Positions 36,149-48,916 of a stretch of DNA of 64,000 bases are shown one piece after another. The translations under genes and the position numbers were made by a program. The notes below the pieces were generated by a model. That model saw only the letters and a list, made by a program, of their open reading frames with translations, made no database searches and was not told the origin of the DNA. This DNA is from Cladochytrium replicatum. Taxonomy: Eukaryota > Chytridiomycota > Chytridiomycetes > Cladochytriales > Cladochytriaceae. Numbering within the stretch: position 1 is the stretch's first letter; every line of letters begins with the position of its first letter. Where the stretch lies: NCBI GenBank assembly GCA_025526935.1, contig JAHLKD010000048.1, forward strand, positions 310,001-374,000, written 5' to 3'.

Positions 36149-37456
36149 TCACGGGCTGTATTGGAATCCACCACCTCCCAAGTAGCCTTGTCCCTTCTGC
36201 TGAGGTGGGTAAGCGTACCCTTGTCCAGGTGACCTGCTTTGAGGCGGGTACGCGTTGGGTCCCTGGTAGTGGGGCGGCTCCTGTATCGGGAATCCGACGT
36301 TGGTCGACTGGTCGCTCAGGTTAGCAGTGTTCTGTGAGCTAGCACCGTTGTTCATGTGTTGCGCCAGGTGGCCGTTGTACGCAACAATGTTTAGCCCTGA
36401 CTTATTGTTTCCTGTCGACGTTGGCTTGCTTGAATCTGGCTGGTTAAAGATCTGACGGTAGAGGGGGCGCTGCTCGATCCACGACGCCATGCACCAGCTG
36501 ATGAGTAACCAATCTGCAACTGCCAGAGTGTTGGGAATTGAAACTCCAAAGTACTGAATCAGCGCTATAATGTTATACTTGAGCAAAGCGTTTCACTCAT
36601 CCCACTCAAAGAATTGATTACCTTCTTCGGCAGCCACAATGAGTGCAACCATTGAAAGGAGAGTTTCGAAGATGAGCGAGAGCACGATTGTGTAGAATGC
36701 GTCTCTGCCGTAGTCCATGTACTTCACACGGGCTTTCCAGAGCTGATATGTGGAGAGAACATCGAGGATGGTGCGTCCGACAAGAATGGGAAGCAAAGTC
36801 AAGAATTGCAAAACAGCGACGATCCCTCCCAAATGTGCTAGCGAGGGCCAATCAGAAACTGTTGAAAAAGATCACCGTGTCAAAATCTTACTAGCAGACT
36901 CAGTGTTCCCCGAGCTAGTTTGGACTGTGACAGCGAAAGCGAGACAAGAGCGAATGACTCGGACACCAAACATCACTCCAATAACAATGTAAGCGATACG
37001 ACGCAGAACACTTGTGTGCCTGCTAATGCTGAGTGCGAGTATCCGAACAACCGACATGTAAGCGATGCCGCACAGGCAAGCCGAGTACAATAACGTCGAG
37101 AGATTGAGAACGTAACCATAGTTGGGAATCACTCCAGAACTTTTCTTCGACCACATATCAATCACCTGAATCAAAACATAGACGAACCAGCTGAACAGCG
37201 AGTAAGTGATGGTGTTGCTCGTGATGTGATTAGGCTGCGCTCACCATCCCAACAGGTAGCCAGGGATCTTGTCACGGTGTTGTGATCGACGGGAAGCGAT
37301 GATGATCCCGTACTACAAAACAGATATCAGTCTACGTCAATTGAAACAGGCGGTCTGCGCAAATACCTTGATACAGAAGCCGAGAGCAAAGCCGGAGTTG
37401 ACTAGAACAAAGAACGAGCGGTCAAACGGCGACGTGGCGGCCGGGACGGTGGACAT
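36149..37456 (-). CDS. multi-pass membrane protein, unknown family
   Basis: A gene of several short exons starts at 37456 (MSTVPAATSPFDRSFFVLVN). Hydrophobic segments follow: FFVLVNSGFALGFCI, LFSWFVYVLIQVIDMW, LSTLLYSACLCGIAYMSVV, RRIAYIVIGVMFGVRVI, GIVAVLQFLTLLPILVG, FYTIVLSLIFETLLSMVALI and IIALIQYFGVSIPNTLAVAD. That is about seven segments, consistent with a 7TM layout. The C-terminal tail is rich in Pro, Gln, Gly and Tyr (YPPQSRSPGQGYAYPPQQ). I cannot name the family. A receptor role is possible but not shown. A partial copy lies 1.2 kb downstream on the same strand. Confidence 0.72.
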
Positions 37457-38185
37457 TGCAATCAAGGATGTAACGAACTGTTGTTTCAAGCGAGTGAAAC
37501 CAGATTCTATTTAAGATCTCAAAAGGGGAACACATTCCGCCACAAAAATAAAGCTTACATCATATTGTTACTATTTCTGTTGGCGCTGGAAATCGGAGAT
37601 TGGGCACCTCCCGTTTCATGTCGCCACCGTTTCAACTGACAACCAATCCCGCAACGGTCTAAATATATTATTCATCAAACGGTAGGAAGCAATCGTGCGG
37701 TGGTTCGCTGATTGGTTTTTCTTTGAAGAATCAACAGCAAGAGGTGCACATTACAAATTGGACATTGGAAGAGGTATGATTCAAAAACTTTTGGGTACAA
37801 CTAGCAATCGAAAAACAACCAAGGACACCACCAAAACTGGTTTAGCACACCACACCCGAACGAGATCTTCATGATTACAAGGAGTGAATCATAAAATTAG
37901 GCCCAATTCCCACCACTAGTCCCACTTCCAGCCTGGTCACAATGCCGAAAATTTTCTCGAGCCTGAGCCACCGCAAAAACTGGATGGAAAGGCAGTTTGC
38001 GAAAGAAGAAAACTGGCGGGGGAAGCGCGTCTATTTGTTATGCCAAGAAAAAGCTGGCATCTTGATGAGAAATTGGAGGTTATGTCATAGCAAGAGCATA
38101 AAAAAAGCAAAACAAACGCAAAAAAGTAAAAACAAAATGCTAACAGAGTTGTCGTATTGCTTTCTGGGACCGAAAACATGTCTTC
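37457..38185. other. intergenic, nothing recognised
   Basis: The upstream region of the membrane-protein gene and the 3' flank of the first ABC transporter. One short open frame of about 115 codons shows no resemblance to a known family. Confidence 0.35.
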
Positions 38186-41100
38186 TTATTGAAGCATGTT
38201 CAAATCCTGCTCCTTGCAAAGCGCAGAGTAGACGCCACTATGAGCAAAATATCAGTTCATGTGCATACCAGACACAGGCCAAGCTTACTTGAGCGCCAAA
38301 AGCTCCTGGTGGTTTCCAAGTTCAACGACACGTCCGTCCTTGATGACCGCAATCACGTCAGCGTCCTGGATAGTCGAGAGACGGTGGGCAATCGCAATGG
38401 TGGTGCGTCCACCTTGTCCAACTGCACGGTCAATCGCCTCCTGTACAACCTTTTCACTCTCAGAGTCGAGCGCGGAAGTCGCCTCGTCCAACAACAAGAT
38501 CCTGGGCTTCCGAATCAGCGCCCTCGCGATCGCAACACGCTGCTTCTGTCCACCTGAAAGCTGGGATCCCTTGTCTCCAACACGCGTCTCGAACCCGTCC
38601 GGGAGGCTCGCAATGAACTCGGAGATGTTGGCCATCTTGACAACCTCGTTGAGCTCCTCGTCCGTGATGTCGGTGCGGTCGGTACCGGCAAGGATGTTCT
38701 CGCGCAGACTCATGTCGAAGAGAACGGGTTCTTGTCCGACGATGGACATGTGCTTGCGGAGACCCTCCTTAACCTGGAGCAGGTTCACGTTCTTGCCGTC
38801 GATGAGAACCTCGCCATCAGTGGGGTCGTACCATCGCTGAAGCATTCCGATCGTGGTGCTCTTACCGCAACCCGAAGGTCCGACAAGCGCAACTGTCTGG
38901 TTCTTCTTGCCGCTGACGTTGAAGCCGCCAGTGAAAATCGGCTGGTTGGGGCGAGCAGGGTAGGTGAATCCAATGTTCTTGAAGTCAAAGTCACCGTCCA
39001 TCGTGTCGGGCTCATCACCGTCCTTCTCCGGGTCAATCTTAGACTCACGGTCAATAAGCTGGAACATCTTGATGGCGGCGACCTTCGCCTTGTTGAAAGT
39101 CGACAAGAAAGTAGATGAACGTCCGAGACCCTGAGCGGTGATAGTAGCAGCCATAATGACGGTGAACACCTTGGACAACTCGGTCCAGCACAGCTCGGAG
39201 AACTTGAGACCAATGTAGAAACCGAACGCGTTGACAAGCTGGGTGAAAGCCTGGGTGTATCCGTTTCCGAGAGACGAGGTGTAGGCCTTCTTGATGGCGA
39301 GCTTGTGGGGACGGTTGTTGTTGGCGCGGAAACGAGAGTCAAAGTATCCCTGACGGTTCAAAGCCGAAACGGTGCGGATTTCCTTGAATGCTTCGGCAGC
39401 AATCTCTCCACTGTCCTCGTAAGCGCGCTTGGTCGCATCTTCGAAACCACGAACAGTTCGTGACTCGAAGTAAGTTCCGATGGCCAAGAGAGGGATAGTT
39501 GCGAGGAGGGCCTGGAAGAAAACATGTGAAGAAATCTTCAAAGAACCTCACGCTTTGAGCTTACCAGAGTAACTTGCCATGAGTAGTAGAACGCAATAGT
39601 CAAACCGCAGATACCGGTGACAACAAGCTGCACAAGATCGGCCCAGACCTTAGTGACCAAGTCACCAACCTTGCTGGCGTCAGTCGCGAGCTGGGTCGTC
39701 AATGCTCCCAAACTGTGGCCCTCCTCATCGAAGAAACCCACTTCTTGCCTCATAAGCGTCTCGAAAGCCATCATACGCATGCGACGAGTAATTCCAGCAC
39801 CAGCAATTTCAAAGTTTGAGCCTTGGAGGAAGATTCCCGTGAAACCAGCGATACCAATGCACAAGAAGATGAACGAGTAAAGGTACGCTCCCTGGAAAGG
39901 CTCGGGTTCCTTCTTCGTAATCTGAATAATGAAAAGCTCCTTGATGACGTTTGTGAAGATGAGCGCAAAGATGGGCTAAAACGACGCGAACCATGTCAGC
40001 AATGGCCAAAAAAAGGTTGACACACCAAACGTACGAACACACAGCCAGCGATAGACGCTCCGAGGACACCAAGAGCCATACGCCACCATTCGGGCCTCAT
40101 CAACTTGAGCACTCGCACGATCGGGGCCTTCTGTTTGCTTGCTTCGTCGTCGGCATCGCGTTCCTTTCGAATCGCATCCTTTGCGCGTCTCTTCAACGTG
40201 TCGTAAGATTCAAGTCTCAATCCAGTGGCAAGAACATCTCCAGTCTTGGCGTCAACAATAGGCTCAACAGTTTCAAGCGCAGCCTTCTTTGCGAGCTCCT
40301 GGGCCTCAGCTTCCAATTCAGCAGCGACCTCAAGTTCTTCCTGCGATTCCATGGATGATTCGAGAGCGGACTCGGTGACGCCACCGGGAAGGTTGGTCTT
40401 CTCAGATTTCAGTTTACTGTCCAGGTCCATACGGATCTTCTGCTTCTCGACAAGATTGGCGTAGACACCACCAAGGGCAACTAGCGAGTCGTGGGTGCCG
40501 CTTTCAACCATGCGACCCTTATCGAGAACGACAATCAAATCAGCGTTACGGATAGTGGAAAGACGGTCTAAATTGAATGAAGTCGTTTCAGTGTCATATT
40601 GTACTCGTGAACCCAAAAAACTCACGGGCAATGACGATGGTGGTACGGTCCTTGGCGGCAACATCGAGAGCACGCTGCACTACACGCTCAGACTGGGTGT
40701 CCAAGGCAGACGTGGCTTCATCGAGCAAGAGAATGCGGGGGTTACGTACGAGCGCACGGGCAATAGCAATACGTTGCTTTTGTCCGCCGGACATCATTCC
40801 ACCGTGTTCTCCGACCATCGTATCGTAACCTTTCGGGAGTTTCTGGATAAAGTTGTGGCAGTTAGCCTTCTTGCAGCACTCGATGATCTCCTCCATCGAA
40901 ACTTCGCGGGTCGCACCCATGAGAATGTTCTGTTTAATGGTCGTGTTGAATAGAACGGGTTCCTGAGAGACGACACCGATGTTGTCTCGCAGCCAGCGGA
41001 GGTTGTAGTCCTCGATAGGGACACCGTCAATCGAAATAGATCCCGACTTGGGGTTGTAGAAGCGCTGGATCAAAGAAACGGAGGTACTCTTGCCGGAACC

Positions 41101-42623
41101 TGACGGGCCGACAAAAGCAACGGTGGTTCCTGGTTTGATATTGACGGTGAGGTCGTGGAGAACGGTGATGTCAGGGCGGGTAGGGTAGGCAAAGCTGACG
41201 TTGGAGAATTGAATGTCGCCCTGGATAGATTCCGGCTTAACACCAGCTTCGCTGCTTGCGTCGATTTCGGGGACACGGTCGATGGTGGCGAAAATCTTGT
41301 ATGCAGCACCACGAGCCTGAGTCACAGACGACAAGTTGGGCGGAATGATGATGACTGAGAACGCACCGATCAGCATAGAGAAGAACACGACAAGCACATC
41401 GCCGGGAACCATCTCGTTGTTGAGTACCAGGCGACTTCCAACGTAGAAGGCAAGTGCGTAGGTTGAGAAGATGGTCAACATGAATGCTCCAAAACCACCG
41501 CTAAGGGCGAGACCCTTCTTAACGTCGTTGGCGTGGGCCTTGTCGAGCTGAGCCTGGTACTTCTGAGCGAAACGCTTCTGAAGACTGAACGAGAATACGG
41601 TGCGGATGCCAGCAATGACCTGTTCGGCAACGGCACCAGCATCAGCGTAGGAGTCTTGACCTTGACGCACAAACTTGGTGATCAGAGTCACCATGATTGT
41701 TCCAACAATGCCCATGATAGGGAGAGCTGCAAGAAGAACCAGCGCAAGCTTCCAGCCGTATACGAAAGCGACGGTGAAACCTCCGATGAACTGAGCCAAG
41801 CCCTGCAGAACCAGACCAAACTTTTCGGAGATACCGTCTTGAATAAGCTGGGTGTCCTGGGCCAAACGCGTCGTCAGAGAACCTTCCTGTGCACTGTCGA
41901 ACCATGCCAAGTCCTGGCGCAAGATCGATTGGACGTATTTCTCACGGATAACCTAAGGGTAGTGTTGATCTTAAACAGACTTTGGCCAAGAGCGATTGAT
42001 ATGTACCTTCGTCTGGTTCTCGCCTGACAAAATCCACATCATCTGGGAAAAGTAGCCAGCGACAGCCATTGCAAGACCAAAGTACACGAACATCAGAATG
42101 GTTCTGCTGTTCGTGGCCCAGTCGATCGGGGGTTGCAATACACCATTTTCGTCGCACTGGCCCGCTGATGCGAATGAAGAACCGTTTCCGTTCAAAAACT
42201 GTCCAAACACAGTGATCGAAGCAGGAATAAGGGCACCCATTCCCAAACTGAACAGAGAGGCAATCCTAAAATATCGCACATGTAAAGTTAGCAAACTTCT
42301 GATAGCAAAAAACCCTGGTATACATACAGGATAAGAATCCTGTCTGTTTTAGTCGAAAAGCGGAAGAGCTGCGCAAAGCTAACAGTAGGCTCTGGAGGCT
42401 TCTTCTCGGCAGCACCATCCTTCTTTGGGAAGAGAGAAAACTTTTTCTTTGCAGGCTTCTCCTTATCGGACGACTTTTCGTCGGCAAGGGTATTTGACGA
42501 GGGCGTAGCGCTCTCCTTCTTGTCGTGTTCCAACAGCGTTTCAGCTTCTGGAGGAGCGACCGCGACTGCAACTGCCACAGCTCCATCCTCAACCGCGACC
42601 GAGTCTGCGTTAGCAGCAGCCAT
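38186..42623 (-). CDS. full-length ABCB (MDR/P-glycoprotein-type) transporter, copy 1
   Basis: Two TMD-NBD halves. The start at 42623 ([14 protein letters not shown]) precedes a charged cytosolic N-terminus. NBD1 has Walker [10 protein letters not shown] (about 41100), [19 protein letters not shown] and, across an intron near 40566-40628, the H-loop AHRLSTI. A charged linker with [13 protein letters not shown] follows. NBD2 has Walker [10 protein letters not shown] (about 38870), LSGGQKQR and IAHRLSTIQ. The frame appears to end at 38285, but CTCAA then GTAAGC is a donor, and a last small exon ([16 protein letters not shown], stop 38186) aligns with copy 2. NBD1 has MSGGQ rather than LSGGQ. 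Family members export lipids, peptides or drugs; the substrate is unknown. Confidence 0.93.
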
Positions 42624-43146
42624 GACAGGTTATTCTTTGGATTACTCGCGCTCGGGATTGGGGGTCGAGATATTTAAATTGTCGGTAGTTCAAAATTTGA
42701 CGTGGTGTGTAGCGTGGGAGAGTGGGACAGATTTTTAGAATAGTTTGGTTTCCGCCACTCACACGTCACCATGCCTACTCCCTCGCCTGCAGTCCCCAGG
42801 CCACCTTACAGCGGCTCGGAGGCCCTTCCGGAGGCCTGCCCAGTATAAAATAAGAGAAACTTACTGCAGTGCCTCCTGGCTAACGCGTCCTTGTCAGCGG
42901 CACCGCCGACTCGGATGCTCGAAACGCGCCATGTCGCACCTCCGAGCGGAGCGTCGTGACAAAAACAGCGTTTCAAACTTTTTCACCCAAGGTCGGTCGA
43001 GGGTGTGTCGAGATCATGAATTTTGCTTACTTAAAAAAAAGAGCACTGCGAAGAGCAAAGAACAAAATAATATATTAACATCTCATGGTGCGTTTGCTCG
43101 CCAGAATTCGAATCAATGACTTTCTGGCACTGCTTGCGATGGTTCT
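42624..43146. other. intergenic between the tandem ABC genes
   Basis: The 3' end of copy 2 and the 5' end of copy 1 are 523 bp apart. No exon was seen. Promoter elements for copy 1 are presumed here but none was identified. Confidence 0.45.
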
Positions 43147-46100
43147 TCACTGGAGCATGTTCAGGTCCTGTTCTCGGCACAGAGCAGTGTAAACTCCACT
43201 ATAAAAGTGATACGAGTGAGTAAATGCAAATTGCAAGCACAGAAATTCAGAAACAACATACTTGAGCGCCAACAGTTCCTGATGGTTTCCAAGCTCCACC
43301 ACCCTTCCGTCCTTGATCACCGCGATCACGTCGGCATCCTGGATCGTTGACAGTCTGTGGGCGATCGCAATCGTTGTTCGTCCACCTTGCCCAACAGCCT
43401 TGTCAATCGCTTCCTGCACAAGCTTCTCGCTATCAGAGTCAAGCGCAGATGTCGCCTCATCCAGCAACAAGAATCTCGGCTTGCGAATCAGAGCCCTCGC
43501 AATCGCAACGCGCTGCTTCTGTCCGCCAGAAAGCTGTGATCCCTTATCTCCCACCCGCGTATCGAACCCGTTCGGCAACCCGGCAATGAAGCCGTCGATG
43601 TTTGCCATCTTCACAACCTCTCTCAGCTCTTCGTCCGTCACGTCAGTTCGGTCGGTACCGGCAAGGATGTTTTCTCGCAAGCTCATGTCGAACAGAACCG
43701 GCTCCTGTCCAACAATCGACATGTGCTTTCGAAGACCTTGCTTCACCTGCAGCTTGTTCACATTCTTTCCGTCGATAAGCACGTCACCATCGGTAGGGTC
43801 GTACCATCGCTGGAGCATGCCAATCGTAGTGCTCTTTCCGCAACCCGATGGCCCGACAAGCGCAACGGTTTGGTTCTTCTTACCGCTGAGGTTGAACCCG
43901 CCAGTGAAGATCGGCTGGTTCGGACGCGCGGGGTATGTGAATCCAATGTTTTTAAAGTCAAAGTCGCCGTCCATCGTGTCTGGCTCATCACCTTTCGCAT
44001 CGGGATCGATCTTAGACTGGCGGTCGATCAGCTGGAAGGTCTTGATAGCCGCAATCTTTGCCTTTGCAAATGTCGAGACAAACGTAGACGATCGACCGAG
44101 ACCCTGCGCCGTGATCGTTGCGGCCATGATAACGGTGAACACGTTGCCGAGTGACGTAAGACACATTTCGGAATACTTGAGTCCGACCCAAAATCCAAAG
44201 GCGTTGACAAGTTGAGTGAACGCTTGAGTCCAGCCGTTGCCGAGAGACGAGGTGTACGCTTTGTTGATGGCGAGTTTGTGCGGCCGGTCGTTGTTGGCGC
44301 GAAATCGGGTCTCGAAGTAACCTTGGCGGTTGAGAGCTGCGACGGTTCGGATTTCTTTGAATGCTTCGGCTGCGATCTCGCCACTGTCTTCGTAAGCTCG
44401 CTTAGTGGCGTCTTCAAAACCTTTGCGCGCTTGAGACTCAAAGTAGGTACCGACTGCAAGAATGGGAATGGTAGCGACCAGAGTCTAGAAAATGCAGGAG
44501 AATCAGCGTTGATCATTCACGTCTAACGAGGATGATCTACCCACCAGAGTGACTTGCCATGAATACACGAACGCAATCACTAAACCGCAAATGGTCGTGG
44601 CGACCAATTGGGCAACATCTCCCCACACCTTCGTGACCATGTCACCGACTTTGCTCGAATCCATCGCCAACTGCGTTGTCAATGCGCCGAGACTGTGTCC
44701 GTCCTCATCGAAAAATCCAATTTCCTGCCTCATCAACGCCTCGAACACAATCATGCGAAGACGTCGGGTCATAGCCGCACCAGAGAGCTCAAAGTTGGAT
44801 CCTTGGAGGAAGATACCGATGAAACCCGCAATACCGATGCAGAGGAAGATGAACGCATAGAGATACGCGCCGGTGAATGGCGCCGGCTCCTTCTTGGTGA
44901 ATTGGATGATGTAAAGCTCCTTCAGCACGGTAGTGAAAATGAGTGCGAAAATGGGCTGTTTAAAAGATCAAAAGGTTAAGTGAACGCATTTAACTGCTCG
45001 AAAAAGCTCAACTTACAAAGACACATCCGGCGATGGCAGCACCAATGACTCCAAGTGTAAGCCTGCCCCATTCCGGCTTCATCAGATTAAGAACCCTCAT
45101 AACCGGTGCCTTTTGCTTGTTTGCCTCGTCGTTGAAATCCCTTTCTCTCCTGATCACATCTTTTGCGCGGCGCTTCAACGTGTCGTACGACTCGAGCCTC
45201 AAGCCCACCCCGAGCACCTCGCCAGTCGTTTCATCCTTCACAACAGGCTCGACGGCTTCAAGTGCGGCCTTCTTGGCAAGCTCCTCTGCTTCAGCGTCTA
45301 GCTCTGCAGCGACGTTGTCGTCCTCGTCCTGGGTCTCCATCGATGTTTCAAGTGCCGACTCCGAGATCGTTCCGTCGCGCAAGGGCGCTTTCGATTTGAG
45401 CTTGCTTTCGAGATCCATGCGGATTTTCTGTTTTTCAACTAGCCCAGCGTACACTCCGCCTTTCGCAACGAGGGTATCATGAGTGCCAGTCTCGATCATC
45501 TCTCCCTTGTCCATGACAACGATCAAGTCGGCATTTCGAATGGTAGAGAGACGGTCTAGAGGGGGAAACAGGGGTTCATATTTGTAAATGATCTGTGGTC
45601 AAAGTGTACATACGAGCTATGACAATGGTGGTTCGATCCTTTGCGGCGACGTCAAGAGCCCGCTGCACCACTCGCTCAGACTGAGTGTCCAAAGCAGATG
45701 TCGCTTCGTCGAGCAAGAGAATGCGGGGGTTTCGAATGAGAGCACGGGCGATCGCAATGCGTTGTTTCTGTCCACCGGACATCATTCCACCGTGCTCACC
45801 GACCATCGTGTCGTACCCTTGCGGAAGCTTCTGGATAAAGTTGTGGCAGTTGGCCTTCTTGCAGCACTCGATGATCTCCTCCATCGTGACTTCATGCGTA
45901 GCGCCCATGAGAATGTTTTGCTTGATGGTGGTGTTGAACAGAACGGGTTCTTGCGACACGACACCAATACTGTCACGAAGCCAACGAACGTTGTATTCTT
46001 CAACATTTACTCCGTCAATGGTGATGGTTCCAGCAAGCGGCTTGTAGAATCGTTGGATCAGAGACACGGATGTACTCTTCCCCGAACCCGAGGGACCCAC

Positions 46101-47546
46101 AAACGCGACAGTCATGCCAGGCTTGATGCGAACAGTCAGATCGTGGAGTACGGTTATATCCGGGCGGGTTGGGTAGGCGAATTTGACGTTCTTGAACTCA
46201 ATATCGCCGTTGATAGACTCGGGCGTTTTGCCGGCGTTGCTCGAGGCGTCGATCTCAGGAATTCGATCAATGGTGCCGAAAATCTTGTACGCAGCACCTC
46301 GAGCTTCAGAGACCGCAGAAAGGTTTGGAGGAATGATGATGAATGCCATCGCGCCGATCAGCATGGAGAAGAACACAATCAAAACGTTTCCGGGCTCCAT
46401 TTCTCCCCATAGTACAAGACGGGAGCCGTAGAAGAATGCGAGGGCGTATGTCGCAAAGATGGTGAGCATGAAAGCGCCAAATCCAGTGCTGAGCGACAAT
46501 CCTTTCTTCACGTCGTTGGCGTACGCTCTGTCTAGTTGTTCCCCGTACTTTTGCGCAAATCGCTTCTGCAAACTGAACGAGTACACTGTACGAATTCCCG
46601 CGATGACCTGCTCTGCTACCGCTCCCGCGTCTGCGTATGAGTCTTGGCCTTTGCGGACGAACCGAGTGATGAGGCGGACCATGACAGTTCCCACAATGCC
46701 CATGATCGGAAGCGCTGCAAGAAGAACCAAGGCTAATTTCCAGCCGTAAACAAACGCGATTGTGAAACCTGCGACGAACTGCGAGATGCTTTGGAGCATA
46801 ATGCCGAACTTTTCGGAGATACCCTCCTGGATAAGCTGAGTGTCCTGAGCGAGCCGCGTCGTGAGGGATCCGTCGTTCGCACTGTCGAACCATCCCAAGT
46901 CTTGTCGGAGAATAGCCTTGACATATGTCTCGCGGATAACCTGGTGTAAGAAGACGAATCAGTTGGGAACTCCTTCATAGGGTTTTCCTTTGTTTACCCT
47001 TGTTTGGTTCTCGCCAGTAATAATCCACAGCATTTGGGAGAAGTATCCCGCTACAGCCATTGAAATACCAAAGTACACAAACAACAAGATGGTGGAATTG
47101 TTTAGTTCCCAGTCGATTGGTGGTTCAAGGACACCATCGACACACACTGAGGTTGCAGCGAATGTCGAAGAATTTCCGTTCAAGAACCGACCGAAAACAG
47201 TGATTGCAGCGGGTGCCAAGGCACCCATTGCCAGACTGAAGATACATGCGATGCTGTTAAAGCAATGATCAGTGAACACTTTAAAGCCAAAAGTGATTCG
47301 CACGAACATGATGAGGATTCGGTCGGTTGCTGTAGCGAATCTGAAAATCTCAAGTAGTCCAACCGAGGGTTCTGAATGCCTTGCAGCGCCTTTCTTTAAG
47401 CGCTTTGATTTGGCATCTTCTACAGCAGTGGAAGTCGAGGACGTGGGTGATCCTTTCCCATCCAGAAGTTTGCCCGATTCCGGATCAGGGGCGGTAATGG
47501 TGATTTCGTGAGAAGGAACAGGTTGAGATCTTGCACTCGATGCCAT
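43147..47546 (-). CDS. full-length ABCB (MDR/P-glycoprotein-type) transporter, copy 2
   Basis: A paralogue of copy 1 in the same orientation with the same exon plan. The start at 47546 gives [20 protein letters not shown], an N-terminus unlike copy 1. NBD1 has GPSGSGKST (about 46105), [22 protein letters not shown]2 has GPSGCGKST (about 43860), LSGGQKQR and AHRLSTIQ. The last exon is joined by GTATGT...TATAG and encodes [16 protein letters not shown], with the stop at 43147. Body sequences such as [20 protein letters not shown] parallel copy 1. The divergent N-terminus and linkers but near-identical NBDs fit duplication with purifying selection or gene conversion. Confidence 0.92.
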
Positions 47547-47929
47547 GATGAAGAATGCTCGCAGCGCTGATACCGGGTTGATTCCCGGGGCTCATGTTGG
47601 TCATTAAATCCATGTTGAGAATGGCGCAGTGCTCCGTTCGGATGCGGAAGGTACGCGGAGGGTGGGAAGGACGACCTTGAAACAGCAAATTCTTGGCGTC
47701 AGTTCCAATAATTGTAATCCATCGATGCCGATAGCGCTTATTATGGACAGTCGAAATTACTACGCTAAATTATCCTTAGCCCACGATTATCGCCATTCCT
47801 CCGCCAGAAAGGCGTGAAATGATCCAGATGCAGAGCTCGTGGGAAGCTGGGCTACCGACGAGCACCGGTTAAACTGATACTGTTGTCATGTACAAAATGT
47901 ACGAATTTCACATTTAATAAATGTAGAAA
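47547..47929. other. intergenic, upstream of ABC copy 2
   Basis: No exon was recognised. Sequence becomes AT-rich towards the LINE region. Confidence 0.4.
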
Positions 47930-48260
47930 ATATTCATCACACCAAGAATAGTTAAAATCATATGTTTGCTTTGGCAATGTGAACCTTCATATTAATTTTT
48001 CATTTTACTATCAGCCCTTTTCATCCTGCCAAAATCCAATTACAAGTGTACACAAATACAAGTAAATTGGCAGCACGGCGAAGTCTCGAGAACTCGCACA
48101 GCGTAAGGAAAAAGTACCAAAAAAATAAACTGTAACTTAAACCTGGCTTTTTTTTGAATTTCATTATATGTATTAACTCAGTAAAAATCAATGCATATTA
48201 TTAACTTTTGCATAATCCAAATTCAATTTTCTTTGAACTCAGTAAAAATCAAGCATGTTA
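47930..48260 (-). mobile_element. degenerate LINE 3' ends
   Basis: At about 48030-48110 the plus strand reads AAAATCCAATTACAAGTG, AAATTGGCAGCAC and GCGTAAGGAAAAAGTACC, matching the LINE 3' UTR at 55.87-55.94 kb. At about 48148 a T-tract followed by GAATTTCATTATATGTATT and at about 48225 a similar TTTCTTTGAACTC junction resemble further poly(A)/3' UTR joins. These are old, diverged copies in the same orientation as the main cluster. Confidence 0.6.
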
Positions 48261-48916
48261 TTAAACTAGTGCACAATGTTTAAATTCTGTGTATCCTTGG
48301 AGGGCTTGCCCATTATTTTGCGCAGTAGGTTTTTCCTCTTGGGCTTGAGAATTTTTTCTGCTATTGCTCGATTTATGTTTTGGGCAGTCGTGCTGTTTTA
48401 TTTTCTTTATTGTCACTGTTCTTGTTTTCTGTGTGGGAATATTTAGTGCTGGTGTGAGAGTGGCTGGTTTCCTGAGACAGTGGAACAAACCAAAACTCAC
48501 ACACCAAAGGTATAAATAAAGGAGACAGTGGAACAAACCAAATACTCACACACCACAGTCTTCCTGATTAGGCAATCCCAGCCTTGATTTGTATTATCCA
48601 CAGAGTGCTTGTGTGCAACAAGGGAATTTTGCTCTATCATCACCCCATAATCAACTGGGCCAAGAGACGGAACCTGGAGCCACACCACATCCCCCACTAA
48701 ATGCCATGATCGCCCTGCACAGAACCTGCCAAAGATGGAAATAAATACATGAAATACAAGTCCATAAATAAGAAAGAAGAAGGATTGACAAAAAAACTCT
48801 CAGATCAAAGAGCAAAAGACAACACAAAGGATAACCCATATAGCAAACAGTCTGATATGCTAGTTTTTAACAACTGCTGCCAGGAAAAGCCCTTGGGTTT
48901 TAACAGGCAATCCGAA
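48261..48916. other. unassigned AT-rich segment between LINE copies
   Basis: It contains a tandem duplication of about 48 bp (48474-48509 and 48522-48559) sharing GACAGTGGAACAAACCAAA and CTCACACACCA. Open frames are short. It could be filler from an older element but nothing is recognised. Confidence 0.35.

Noticed and set aside
38285-38288. Stop of ABC copy 1 at 38285
   Set aside because: The apparent TAA is inside a GTAAGC donor. Splicing to the exon ending at 38186 restores the same C-terminus as in copy 2.
38700-46900. Long plus-strand open frames opposite the ABC transporters
   Set aside because: They are antisense shadows of conserved NBD and TMD coding sequence. Their translations resemble no protein family and recur only because the sense genes are duplicated.
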